Below the pieces are notes generated by a model. It had not been told where the DNA came from, ran no database searches, and worked only from the letters and a program-made list of their open reading frames with translations. From Flavobacterium tistrianum (GTDB lineage: Bacteria; Bacteroidota; Bacteroidia; Flavobacteriales; Flavobacteriaceae): a stretch of DNA of 64,000 nucleotides. Within the stretch, counting starts at the first letter, position 1, and every line of letters begins with the position of its first letter. The stretch lies in contig NZ_QJRH01000073.1 in NCBI RefSeq assembly GCF_003254545.1, positions 62,001 to 126,000 of the forward strand, in the 5' to 3' direction. The translations under genes and the position numbers were made by a program. Shown here in pieces: positions 44,118-52,988 of this stretch.

Positions 44118-44144
44118 TGATTTATTCTAAAATTTTAAATTGTT

Positions 44145-44612
44145 TTAATCAGAACTACATCCTGCTTCTGTTGCTAAAATATGAAAGAGTACTAGATTTA
44201 AAAATTCTAGGGTTTCATCATTTATACTTAAAAATATCTTTGGATTTGAAACCCAACTTTTCTGTTTTAATTGAGAAATTCTAGTTTCTTTAAAATAGTA
44301 GGAAAAATTTCCGTCTATAGCGATAAAATAATCTTGTTTTGTATATAATCTTTTGTCAGTATCAAAAACTATTCTCGTGTCTGTTATTTCTACTATTTCC
44401 TCCTTAACCAATTCATTTTGAAATAAAATCTTATAAGAAGATTTTATTAGAGTCATTTTATATTTCACCTCTAAAAGCAAAATATCATCATGATTGTAAA
44501 TTTCTGTAACCTTGTTTGTCCAGTTGGATTTTACCTTAGAATAAAATAACAATTCATTATTTTTATAAACGTATAAACTTCGTTTTTTATCTTGAAGAAT
44601 TTCTATTTCCAT
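44145..44612 (-). CDS. Hypothetical protein, unknown function
   Basis: 155 residues from the ATG at 44612; a GTG three codons upstream would overlap the preceding stop (GTGA) and could be used instead. A beta-rich protein (SLYVYKNNELLFYSKVKS, TRIVFDTDKRLYTK) ending in the cysteine-containing tail AGCSSD. I do not recognise the family. It is in a two-gene unit with 44618-45025. Confidence 0.75.
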   Translation of the reverse strand: MEIEILQDKKRSLYVYKNNELLFYSKVKSNWTNKVTEIYNHDDILLLEVKYKMTLIKSSYKILFQNELVKEEIVEITDTRIVFDTDKRLYTKQDYFIAIDGNFSYYFKETRISQLKQKSWVSNPKIFLSINDETLEFLNLVLFHILATEAGCSSD

Positions 44613-44617
44613 TAAAA

Positions 44618-45025
44618 TCACTTAGAATCCGATTCCACTTCAAATAATTGCACTTGATTTTTCAATCGGTCAATCAGCAAATTCATCATACGTTTATTCA
44701 AATCAGAAGAGTTTTGGATATAAGTATTGTATTCATCAACTGTAAAAAGCGCCATTACAATTCCTTTTAAAGAGTTTCTGAATTTAATATCTTTTTGAAT
44801 GGAATTTTCGATTGTTTGGAGTTTCTTTTCAACCGAGTAAGAATAAAAATCGGGTTTGTTTTTGTTTACATAATTGATAAAAACGGCAATGAATAAGTCG
44901 TTCTGAAGTTTTAAAATAGGCCTGATGGTCTGGTTTTGAAAGATCTCATCTGCTGAAGATTGAGCACTTACGGTTCCTAAAGTTTCGCCTCTGAATTCTT
45001 TTAAAAAAGTGTCTCTATCTTCCAT
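44618..45025 (-). CDS. Hypothetical protein, unknown function
   Basis: 135 residues, mostly helical (KLQNDLFIAVFINYVNK; SLKGIVMALFTVDEYNTYIQ; RMMNLLIDRLKNQVQLFEV). Related proteins are sometimes labelled glyoxalase, but no VOC strands are evident. First of two genes on the minus strand, before 44612. Confidence 0.7.
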   Translation of the reverse strand: MEDRDTFLKEFRGETLGTVSAQSSADEIFQNQTIRPILKLQNDLFIAVFINYVNKNKPDFYSYSVEKKLQTIENSIQKDIKFRNSLKGIVMALFTVDEYNTYIQNSSDLNKRMMNLLIDRLKNQVQLFEVESDSK

Positions 45026-45107
45026 GGGGTTTTGTTTTTAGTTTTCTTTAAAGTTAAAGAAATAATCCCACAGTAAAAACCTATTTTTGTTTTTCTAAAA
45101 ATAAATT

Positions 45108-45521
45108 ATGCGATTATTTCTGTTTCTGTGCTTATTATTAGCTTCTTGCAATTCAAAAGAAGATAAAGAAAAATATAACCGTCAATTATATCGTGCTGTA
45201 AACAATAAAGACACAGCCGTTCTAGATATTCACATCAATAATAAACGTTTTTACGGACGCTACGAAATTAATCACTACGGAACCGGAAAAGATTCTGGCG
45301 ATGTGCGAGGTGATCTAAGGGGAGATACGCTGAGAGGCGATTATCATTATATTTCTTTTGGCGGAGCTTGGAAAAGAGTTCCTTTAGCACTTTTAAAGAA
45401 AGATGGAAAGCTTTATTTAGGAAAAGGAGTAATCGGGACTTATTTTAATCTTCCGTGTTACGTTCCAGAAGTTCCTATTGAATATAATAATCCTGAGTTT
45501 CTTTTTGAAAGGATAGAGTAG
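45108..45521 (+). CDS. Putative lipoprotein, unknown function
   Basis: 137 residues; signal peptide with lipobox LLASC (Cys14). The mature part is beta-rich with glycine-aspartate repeats (KDSGDVRGDLRGDTLRGDY), which look like strand-turn repeats of a small beta-barrel. Function not known. Single gene. Confidence 0.78.
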   Translation: MRLFLFLCLLLASCNSKEDKEKYNRQLYRAVNNKDTAVLDIHINNKRFYGRYEINHYGTGKDSGDVRGDLRGDTLRGDYHYISFGGAWKRVPLALLKKDGKLYLGKGVIGTYFNLPCYVPEVPIEYNNPEFLFERIE

Positions 45522-45560
45522 GAATAATTAAAATTCCAAACTGAAATGGCTTGTGTGTTT

Positions 45561-45676
45561 TACCGCAAAGCACGCAAAGTCTTTTGATATACTAAACCTA
45601 TAAAAACGCAAAGTTCGCAAAGCTTTGTGTAAAACTTTGCGAACTTTGCGTATTTCTTAGCGCTCCTTGCGGTTAA
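45561..45676. repeat. Cgcaaag-type intergenic hairpin repeat
   Basis: ACCGCAAAGCACGCAAAG is followed by CGCAAAGTTCGCAAAG (45607-45622) whose exact reverse complement lies at 45635-45650. The outer part reads GCGCTCCTTGCGGTT on the right, pairing with the start. It could be a structured dispersed repeat and also act as a terminator for both convergent neighbours. Confidence 0.7.
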
Positions 45677-45677
45677 A

Positions 45678-46925
45678 CTATCTCAATGTAGAAGGTAATT
45701 CAAAAATTTCTAAATCAAAATATTGAACTGACGCCATTACATGATCAAAAATATCAGCCATAATGTATTCGTAATTTGCCCAGCGTTTGTCACTTGAAAA
45801 CACATAAATCTCCAACGGAACTCCGTGTGCGGTCGATTGCAGCTGTCTACACATAATATGCATATTTTTGTTCAATCCCGGATGGTCATGTAAATATTGC
45901 ATAATGTATTTTCTAAACAATCCTAAATTGGTCATGTTTCGGCCATTTAGCGAAAGCGTTTTATCAACTCCTCTAAGATCGTTGTATTTATCAATTTCCG
46001 CTTGACGGCTGTCAATATACGAAGTTATAAGCTGTACTTTTCGCAATTGATGCAAATCTTCATCGTTTAAAAAACGAATTGTACTGCTTTTTATCAAAAC
46101 GTGTCTTTTAATACGTCTTCCATCAGATTTTTGCATTCCGCGCCAGTTCTGAAACGAATCTGAACTTAAAGCATAAGTTGGAATTGTGGTAATCGTGTTG
46201 TCAAAATTTCGAACTTTTACCGTTGTCAAATTGATTTCGATAACATCTCCATCTGCACCAAATTTGTCCATTGTAATCCAGTCGCCAATACGAACCATGT
46301 CATTTATCGCAACCTGAACACTCGAAACAAATCCAAGAATCGTATCTCTGAAAATTAAGATGATAATTGCCGAAAGTGTTCCTAGAATAGTTAAAAGTTC
46401 TCCTTTTTTAATTCCAAATAAAGTCGAAATAATCATGGCAACTCCAAAAATCCAGAGCACAATCATAATAACCTGGACAAAACTGTCAATTGGTTTGTCG
46501 CTGTATTCTGGTTTTTGTTTTAAATAATCGCGTAACGAATTAAAAACAGTTCGAACAATCCATAATCCAAGCAATACAATATAGATTCCGACAATTTTTC
46601 CGAAAATCGATTCCCAATATTCGTATTTATCTAGAATAACAGGAACTGCTTTATAAATAAAGAAAAACGGAATTAAATAAGCGGTATATCTAGTGGTTTT
46701 GTTTTGAATTAAATAATCGTCAAATTTTGTTTTGGTACGTTGAGCGAAAACAGCAGTTAAAGTAACCAAAATAAATTTGGCTGCGTAATAAATTACATAA
46801 GCCAATGCTATTAAAATAGCAATATTAAAGATTAGACTGGTATAAGACGCCACATTACGGCTCATTCCCCAATCTCTAAAAACAGGATATAAAAAATTAA
46901 ATATTTTCTCCAAAAACTTATGCAT
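45678..46925 (-). CDS. Mechanosensitive ion channel (MscS family)
   Basis: 415 residues. Several N-terminal membrane helices are followed by the MscS-like pore and beta domain (LGTLSAIIILIFRDTILGFV, then DMVRIGDWITMDKFGADGDV, TTVKVRNFDNTITTIPTYAL, QNWRGMQKSDGRRIKR). It opens on membrane tension to release solutes. Four or five TM helices, so larger than E. coli MscS. The 8-bp overlap with the upstream gene shows an operon. Confidence 0.92.
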   Translation of the reverse strand: MHKFLEKIFNFLYPVFRDWGMSRNVASYTSLIFNIAILIALAYVIYYAAKFILVTLTAVFAQRTKTKFDDYLIQNKTTRYTAYLIPFFFIYKAVPVILDKYEYWESIFGKIVGIYIVLLGLWIVRTVFNSLRDYLKQKPEYSDKPIDSFVQVIMIVLWIFGVAMIISTLFGIKKGELLTILGTLSAIIILIFRDTILGFVSSVQVAINDMVRIGDWITMDKFGADGDVIEINLTTVKVRNFDNTITTIPTYALSSDSFQNWRGMQKSDGRRIKRHVLIKSSTIRFLNDEDLHQLRKVQLITSYIDSRQAEIDKYNDLRGVDKTLSLNGRNMTNLGLFRKYIMQYLHDHPGLNKNMHIMCRQLQSTAHGVPLEIYVFSSDKRWANYEYIMADIFDHVMASVQYFDLEIFELPSTLR

Positions 46926-47211
46926 TTGCTTGAGTTTCTAAATATTTTTTCTCAATGTAAAAAGTTCCAAAAGGAATAAGAGAAGCGACTAGAATGATTG
47001 CAAAAGTTTTTAAATCCCAATTCATTGATTTTTTCAATAAAAAAGCTAAAAGAATGTATCCAATAAATAGAACACCGTGCGTCATTCCTAACGGACGTAA
47101 TAATGTATGGTAAAGTTCAGGATTTGTATTTTGAACGATGAACATATTGGCAAACAATACTAAATAAGAGATTCCCTCTAAAATGGCAGTAACTTTGAAA
47201 ATCTTGAGCAT
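46918..47211 (-). CDS. DUF3817-type small membrane protein
   Basis: 97 residues with three membrane segments (FKVTAILEGISYLVLFANMF; GMTHGVLFIGYILLAFLL; FAIILVASLIPFGTFYIEK), matching the DUF3817 integral membrane family. Function unknown. Its 3' end overlaps the channel gene by 8 bp, so the two are translationally coupled. Confidence 0.85.
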   Translation of the reverse strand: MLKIFKVTAILEGISYLVLFANMFIVQNTNPELYHTLLRPLGMTHGVLFIGYILLAFLLKKSMNWDLKTFAIILVASLIPFGTFYIEKKYLETQANA

Positions 47212-47309
47212 GTATATATTTTTTAAGTTTTATGCCAGCAAAATTAAGGATTCTGGATTGATTTTAGAATTTAAAAACTCACAAATTAAATCAATCCGAT
47301 AGGCTAAAA

Positions 47310-47341
47310 ATTGGAATTTGGAATTTAAAATTTTGAAAATT
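47310..47341. repeat. Dispersed GGAATTTGGAATTT repeat, copy 4
   Basis: TTGGAATTTGGAATTTAAA immediately before the gene at 47353. Confidence 0.55.
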
Positions 47342-47352
47342 ATCTTTACTCA

Positions 47353-47886
47353 ATGAGTAAAAGAGATTTAAAAAAATATTTAGGTGAATTAACCAAAGAG
47401 CAATTAGAAGAACAATTGATAGAATTGTACGAAAAATTTGCTCCAGTAAAAGTATATTATGACTTTGTTTTTAATCCAAAAGAAGACAAATTGCTTCAAG
47501 AAGCTAAGGTTAAAATCTCTCATGAATATTTTCCGATTAAAAAGCCTGGTGCAAAATGGCGTCCGAAAGCCAAAATGAGAAGATCGGTTGCTCAAAAATT
47601 AATAAAACACTTTATGATTTTGGGCGTAGACTCGTATGTTGTGGCTGATATTATGCTTTACAATATAGAAATTGCGCAAACGTTTTCTTCACAAAATTTC
47701 ATCAAGCAAGAATTGTTTTACAAAAGCCTCTTTAATTCTTTTGAACAGGCAGTAAATTATATTGTTTCAAACGGAATTTTTACTGATTTTAAATTACGAA
47801 TTAATGCCGTTTTGGAGGAAACTTTAAATCAAAAATGGAAAAACAGATACGAATTTGAGGCAATTTTAGAGAAAATCGACTACTAA
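47353..47886 (+). CDS. Hypothetical protein, DUF6155-like
   Basis: 177 residues, basic and helical (KKYLGELTKEQLEEQLIELY at the N-terminus, MRRSVAQKLIKHFMILGVDS mid-protein). I believe it belongs to DUF6155, which has no known role. No membrane segment or signal. Single gene upstream of a helicase. Confidence 0.72.
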   Translation: MSKRDLKKYLGELTKEQLEEQLIELYEKFAPVKVYYDFVFNPKEDKLLQEAKVKISHEYFPIKKPGAKWRPKAKMRRSVAQKLIKHFMILGVDSYVVADIMLYNIEIAQTFSSQNFIKQELFYKSLFNSFEQAVNYIVSNGIFTDFKLRINAVLEETLNQKWKNRYEFEAILEKIDY

Positions 47887-47967
47887 AAGCCTTTCTCATA
47901 AAAAATCTTTATTCAAAAAAAATATTTATTTTAGGTTAAAAGAGGATGAATAACTGTTTTTTCGATG

Positions 47968-47975
47968 TATTTTTG
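47968..47975 (+). promoter_or_regulatory. -7 box before the SF2 helicase gene
   Basis: TATTTTTG (exact TAnnTTTG), 20 bp before the ATG at 47996. Confidence 0.5.
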
Positions 47976-47995
47976 CAAAAATCCAAAAATAAACA

Positions 47996-49531
47996 ATGTC
48001 TCAAACTTTAGAAATACAAAGAGAAGATAAAAAAGAACTGTATGCATACCAAAAAGGCGATATTGACGCTATTTTTGACCGTTTAGATAATGCTCCTCCG
48101 AAACACCACTTACTGTATCAGCTTCCAACTGGAGGAGGAAAAACAGTAATATTTTCTGAAATCGTACGCCGCTATTTGTCTAATAATGACAAAAAAGTGG
48201 TGGTTTTGACGCACCGTATTGAACTTTGTAAACAAACTTCAAAAATGTTGACAGGTTTTGGCGTTACAAACAAAATAATCAATAGTAAAGTAAAGGAATT
48301 GCCAGATCAGAATGATTTTTCATGTTTCGTGGCAATGGTTGAAACTTTAAAAAACCGTATCAATGATGAAAAACTTCATCTAGACAATATTGGTTTAGTT
48401 ATTATTGATGAGGCACACTACAACTCATTTAGAAAATTATTAAACTCTTTTAAAAATGCTTTTATCCTTGGAGTAACTGCAACACCTTTGAGTTCTAATA
48501 TAAAATTGCCAATGCACCAAAGCTACAACGAACTTATCGTTGGTGATACAATTGGTTCATTAATCGAAAAAGGCTTCTTGGCAAAAGCAACAACTTACAG
48601 CTATGATGTAGGTTTGACTTCGTTAAAAGTGGGTATCAATGGAGATTATACTGTAAAATCTTCAGATGATTTATATACGAATACTTTGATGCAAGAAAAA
48701 CTGCTTCATGCATATACAGAACGTTCTTTAGGAAAGAAAACCTTGATTTTCAATAATGGTATTCATACTTCATTATATGTATATGAAACGTTTAGAGAAG
48801 CAGGTTACGACATCAGACACTTAGATAATACAAGTAGTTCTGAAGAGCGTAAAGACATTTTGCAATGGTTTAAAAAGACTCCAGACGCGATTTTGACTTC
48901 AGTCGGAATTTTGACAACTGGTTTTGACGAACCAACTGTAGAGACGATTATTTTAAATAGAGCAACAAAATCGTTGACATTATATTTCCAAATGATTGGT
49001 CGTGGTTCTCGTAAATTACCTGGAAAAGATGAATTTACAGTTATCGATTTAGGTAACAATGCCGCTCGTTTTGGTTTATGGAGTGATCCTGTAAACTGGC
49101 AGCACATTTTTAAATCGCCAGAGTTTTATTTGGAAAACTTACGTGATGACCATGAAATCGAGATGTTCTTTAAATACAGCATGCCACCAGAATTGCGTGC
49201 AAAATTCAGTAAAACTGCCGATGTTAGTTTTGATGTAGATGAAGAACACAAATTAATCATCAAACAGAATCTTCGTTCTAAAGTCGTTTTAGACAAATCT
49301 CTAGATCAGCATGCTGGAATGTGTGTTGATAATACAGAAACGCTTCAAGAAGCAAAAATGCTAGCTAAAGAATTAGAAGATGATATTGAAGACCGTATCA
49401 AACGCTATTCTAAATGTTTGAGCCAATGCAGTAAAAACTACCGCGAATGGCTGGTTGACGATTACAAACAAAGATTAACTTTATTAATTGGTAAAAAATA
49501 TCGTGAGAAAATCATGAATGAGCCGGATTGA
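47996..49531 (+). CDS. Superfamily 2 DEAD/DEAH-box helicase
   Basis: 511 residues. Walker A is LPTGGGKTVIFSEIVR and the DEAH box is VIIDEAHYNSFRKLL. The C-terminal helicase domain is ILTTGFDEPTVETIILNRAT, then QMIGRGSRKLPGKDEFTVID. This is the SSL2-like DNA helicase type, with no nuclease. It may act in repair; no partner gene is near. Single gene. Confidence 0.9.
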   Translation: MSQTLEIQREDKKELYAYQKGDIDAIFDRLDNAPPKHHLLYQLPTGGGKTVIFSEIVRRYLSNNDKKVVVLTHRIELCKQTSKMLTGFGVTNKIINSKVKELPDQNDFSCFVAMVETLKNRINDEKLHLDNIGLVIIDEAHYNSFRKLLNSFKNAFILGVTATPLSSNIKLPMHQSYNELIVGDTIGSLIEKGFLAKATTYSYDVGLTSLKVGINGDYTVKSSDDLYTNTLMQEKLLHAYTERSLGKKTLIFNNGIHTSLYVYETFREAGYDIRHLDNTSSSEERKDILQWFKKTPDAILTSVGILTTGFDEPTVETIILNRATKSLTLYFQMIGRGSRKLPGKDEFTVIDLGNNAARFGLWSDPVNWQHIFKSPEFYLENLRDDHEIEMFFKYSMPPELRAKFSKTADVSFDVDEEHKLIIKQNLRSKVVLDKSLDQHAGMCVDNTETLQEAKMLAKELEDDIEDRIKRYSKCLSQCSKNYREWLVDDYKQRLTLLIGKKYREKIMNEPD

Positions 49532-49633
49532 TAATTTAAAAGTTCAATTGTTTCAAGTTTCATGTTTGCTTCGCCTGTTCGGCTTTTAGCCTCGGGTCAA
49601 GTTGTTGGAATCTAAAACAGTATTATAATATAT

Positions 49634-49676
49634 AAAAGGAGAAATAGCATTTCATAGTAAATGTAATTTCTCCTTT
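49634..49676. terminator. Long hairpin in the gap between the two helicase genes
   Basis: AAAAGGAGAAAT / ATTTCTCCTTT with a nested GCATTT/AAATGT. It lacks a long T tract. The remainder of the 200-bp gap holds a TTCAAGTTTCATGTTT repeat-like stretch. Confidence 0.55.
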
Positions 49677-49735
49677 CAACTTATTAAGTTTTTGGTGTAA
49701 CTTGAAACCTGAAACTTTAAACAAAATTAAAAAAC

Positions 49736-51070
49736 ATGTCTAAACCATTCTCAACATTAGGAATTTCGGCTCCAATTTTAAAAGCTTTAAGCGAATTAAA
49801 AATTGTTGAACCTACAGAAATTCAGCAAAGAACAATTCCGTTATTTTTGAGCGAAACCCATGATATTGTTGGTTTAGCCAAAACAGGAACAGGAAAAACA
49901 GCCGCTTTTGGATTGCCTTTATTGCAATTGGTAAATGCAGAATCAACAACAGTTCAGGCTGTTATTTTAGTTCCAACGAGAGAATTGGGACAGCAGATTT
50001 TTAGAAACTTAGAAAGTTTTTCAAAATATATTCCTAATATATCTATTGCTTCCATTTGCGGTGGAACTCCAATAAAACCCCAAATCGAGAGATTAAAAGA
50101 AGGCGCCCAAATCGTTGTGGCAACTCCAGGTCGTTTAATCGATTTGATTCAGCGAAAAGCTATTGACATTAAAAAAGCTGAGTATTTGGTTTTGGATGAA
50201 GCTGATGAAATGGTTGCGATTCTTAAAGAAAGTTTAGACGAAATTATCACCGAATTACCTAAAAAACATCGCACTTTATTATTTTCAGCAACACTTCCTG
50301 GAACGATAAAACAGTTGATTCAGAATTATTTGAATAAAAATGTAGTTCAAGTAAGCGCCAACATGGAAACAATTGGAAACGAAGGAATTGATCACGAATA
50401 TATTGTAGTTGATCCTATTGAAAAACTGGAAGTTTTAATGCATTTCTTAAATTCTAGAGACGGAGAACGAGGCATTATTTTCTGTAAAACGAAAGCTGCC
50501 GTTAATAAACTAGCCAAAAATCTGGCAATCAATAAATTTTCTTCGGGAGCGCTTCATGGAAGTTTGACACAAGGAATTCGCGATCGTATTATGGAACAAT
50601 TTCGTGAAGGACACATTAATATCTTAGTCGCAACAGATTTGGCAGCTAGAGGAATTGACGTAAAAGAAATCTCGTATGTGATAAACTACCACCTTCCTGA
50701 CACTTACGAAAATTACGTTCACCGAAGCGGAAGAACCGCAAGGGCAGGGGCAAAAGGACTTTCTTTGACCGTTCTACAGCAAGAAGAAGTTTTTGAAATT
50801 GCTGACTTTGAGAGAGAATTAGGAATTCAGTTCTCAGAATTCAAAAAGCCTACGGCTGCTAGTGTAGAAGAAAATAATATGCTTTTGTGGGCAAGACAAA
50901 TCTTCAAAACAAAGCCAAATCACGAACTTTCAGCAGATTTAAAAACAAAAGTAAAAACTGTTTTTCATCATTTAACGAAAGATGAATTAATCGAAAAATT
51001 AATGGCCAGTTATGTCCTACAGAACAAAATCGATGTAGTTGAAAAAACAGTTAAAAAATTCAAAAAGTAA
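49736..51070 (+). CDS. DEAD-box RNA helicase
   Basis: 444 residues. Q motif about residues 4-27 (FSTLGISAPILKALSELKI); Walker A TGTGKTA; DEAD in YLVLDEADEM; SAT in LLFSATLPGTIKQL; and VATDLAARGIDVK, then YVHRSGRTARAG. It remodels RNA in ribosome assembly or mRNA decay, commonly under cold stress. No extended C-terminal domain. Single gene. Confidence 0.92.
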   Translation: MSKPFSTLGISAPILKALSELKIVEPTEIQQRTIPLFLSETHDIVGLAKTGTGKTAAFGLPLLQLVNAESTTVQAVILVPTRELGQQIFRNLESFSKYIPNISIASICGGTPIKPQIERLKEGAQIVVATPGRLIDLIQRKAIDIKKAEYLVLDEADEMVAILKESLDEIITELPKKHRTLLFSATLPGTIKQLIQNYLNKNVVQVSANMETIGNEGIDHEYIVVDPIEKLEVLMHFLNSRDGERGIIFCKTKAAVNKLAKNLAINKFSSGALHGSLTQGIRDRIMEQFREGHINILVATDLAARGIDVKEISYVINYHLPDTYENYVHRSGRTARAGAKGLSLTVLQQEEVFEIADFERELGIQFSEFKKPTAASVEENNMLLWARQIFKTKPNHELSADLKTKVKTVFHHLTKDELIEKLMASYVLQNKIDVVEKTVKKFKK

Positions 51071-51150
51071 TAAATATGACAATTGTCATTGCATATTAAA
51101 GTTGTATATTTATAAGGAATTATTTTATAATCCTACTTAATACAACATAT

Positions 51151-52416
51151 ATGAAAATAGTCATTATTGGAGGTGGATTTGCAGGAATTAATCTGGCAAA
51201 AGAGCTTGTAAATCAGCCTCAAATACAAGTAACGCTTGTAGACAAGAATAATTATAACTTTTTCCCACCACTTATATATCAAGTTGCTACGGCATTTTTA
51301 GAACCATCGAGCATTAGTTATCCGTTTAGAAAATTCTTTGCTGGCAAAAGGAATCTACAATTTCGTTTAGGCGAATTATTATCGGTTTCACCGGCAGAAA
51401 AGAAAATTACTTTAAGTAATGGTGAATTAGAATACGATTATCTTGTTTTTGCAACTGGAGCAGAAACAAGCTATTTTGGTATGGAAAACGTGATGAAAAA
51501 CGCTATTCCGATGAAAACTTTAAATGATGCCATCGTAATGCGTAATACATTGCTTAAAAATCTTGAAAAAGCTGCTATTTGCAAAGATATTCGCAAACGT
51601 CGTAAATTACTAACGATCGTTGTCGCTGGAGGTGGACCAACTGGAGTTGAAGTTTCGGGAATGTTTGCCGAAATGAGAAAAAATATTTTACTAAAGGAAT
51701 ATCCAGAATTAGAAACATCTGCAAGTAATGTTTATTTAGTCGATGGAGGAGATGCTCTATTGGCACCAATGAGTAAAGAATCGCAAAAAGATACTCTAGA
51801 AGCACTTACAAAACTTGGTGTTGTCGTAAAACTGCATACTCGTGTTGTTGATTATGTTGACGATACGGTACATTTTGAAAACGGAGAAACCATCAAAACC
51901 AAAAACTTAATTTGGGCCGCGGGAGTTTCTGCCAAAATTTTCGAAGGAATGCCAAAAGAAAGTTATGGACGCGGCCGCAGAATGGCAACCGATGAATTCA
52001 ACAAAGTAAATGGTGTAGATCATATTTTTGCCATTGGTGACACAGCGATTTCTTCTGGAGATAAAAATTTCCCTGACGGACATCCGCAAGTGGCGCAGGT
52101 AGCTATTCAGCAAGGTTTGAATCTGGCTAAGAATTTTAAAGCTATGGTTGCCAATAAACCTCTTAAACCTTTTGCTTACAAAGACAAAGGATCTATGGCA
52201 ATTATCGGAAAAGCAAAAGCGGTTGTAGATTTACCAAGTCCAAAATGGCATTTTAAAGGTTTCTTTGCTTGGATCATCTGGCTGTTTATTCACTTAATTT
52301 CACTGATAACTTATAGAAACCGATTAAATACTTTCTGGAATTGGATGGTAGCGTATTTCGCAAAAGATCAATCACTTAGAATGATTATCAGACCAGATAA
52401 AAAGACACAAAACTAA
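51151..52416 (+). CDS. Type II NADH dehydrogenase (NDH-2-like)
   Basis: 421 residues with FAD motif IIGGGFAGINLAKEL (about 4-18) and a second dinucleotide motif VVAGGGPTGVEVSGMFAEM (about 157-175). DHIFAIGDTAISS binds the flavin. The C-terminal segment (FFAWIIWLFIHLISLITYRN) is the hydrophobic membrane anchor usual in NDH-2. It passes electrons from NADH to menaquinone without pumping. Single gene. Confidence 0.9.
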   Translation: MKIVIIGGGFAGINLAKELVNQPQIQVTLVDKNNYNFFPPLIYQVATAFLEPSSISYPFRKFFAGKRNLQFRLGELLSVSPAEKKITLSNGELEYDYLVFATGAETSYFGMENVMKNAIPMKTLNDAIVMRNTLLKNLEKAAICKDIRKRRKLLTIVVAGGGPTGVEVSGMFAEMRKNILLKEYPELETSASNVYLVDGGDALLAPMSKESQKDTLEALTKLGVVVKLHTRVVDYVDDTVHFENGETIKTKNLIWAAGVSAKIFEGMPKESYGRGRRMATDEFNKVNGVDHIFAIGDTAISSGDKNFPDGHPQVAQVAIQQGLNLAKNFKAMVANKPLKPFAYKDKGSMAIIGKAKAVVDLPSPKWHFKGFFAWIIWLFIHLISLITYRNRLNTFWNWMVAYFAKDQSLRMIIRPDKKTQN

Positions 52417-52473
52417 AATTATAAAATTCCAATTTTAAAAACCCATATTCCAAAATTGGAAGCTTTAAATACT

Positions 52474-52508
52474 AAAAGCCAAAAACACTTTGTTTTTGGC
52501 TTTTCTAT
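52474..52508. terminator. Terminator after the NDH-2 gene
   Basis: AAAAGCCAAAAACA / TGTTTTTGGCTTTT, a perfect 14-bp stem with a three-base loop. Confidence 0.9.
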
Positions 52509-52518
52509 TTTTCAATAG

Positions 52519-52551
52519 ATTGGAATTTGGAATTTTAAAAAATTGGAATTT
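52519..52551. repeat. Dispersed GGAATTTGGAATTT repeat, copy 5
   Basis: TTGGAATTTGGAATTTT followed by TTGGAATTT, between the terminator and the DUF4242 gene. Confidence 0.6.
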
Positions 52552-52557
52552 AATTAT

Positions 52558-52830
52558 TTATTCAGCAGTAGTTGGGTCGATTATTCCTGTAACCTGATTT
52601 ACAGAATTGGCTGGAAAACCACCTAATTTAGCGTGTTCATAAACCATTTCTTCATTTGGTGCTATATAAATGCAATACAGTTTATCGTTTGTAATATAGC
52701 TGTTGACCCACTGAATTTGAGTTCCTAGTTGATTAAGTACACCACAGGAAGCCTGTGAAATGCTTTTTAATTGATCAGATGTAAGTTTACCGGCATTTGG
52801 GATTTCTCTTTCAATAACATATTTAGGCAT
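52558..52830 (-). CDS. DUF4242 (SCO4226-like) protein
   Basis: 90 residues from the ATG at 52830 (MPKYVIEREIPNAGKLTSDQ). The frame continues upstream to 52953, but the family starts with PKYVIERE, so this start is preferred. Small ferredoxin-like fold of the DUF4242 family, where some members bind nickel; His in YEHAKLGGFP is a possible ligand. Single gene. Confidence 0.85.
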   Translation of the reverse strand: MPKYVIEREIPNAGKLTSDQLKSISQASCGVLNQLGTQIQWVNSYITNDKLYCIYIAPNEEMVYEHAKLGGFPANSVNQVTGIIDPTTAE

Positions 52831-52988
52831 AATATTTAGAAATTTATTCCTACTCATGTGGCTTTTCGGTTTCGCCCCGTTTTTAAAATGGTTTCTGGAT
52901 TCCATTCCATTTTTTAGCCCTATAAAATTACTGAAATAAAAGCGCAAAATCAATTATTATGTTTTGATTTTTAATCACTTACAATCTA

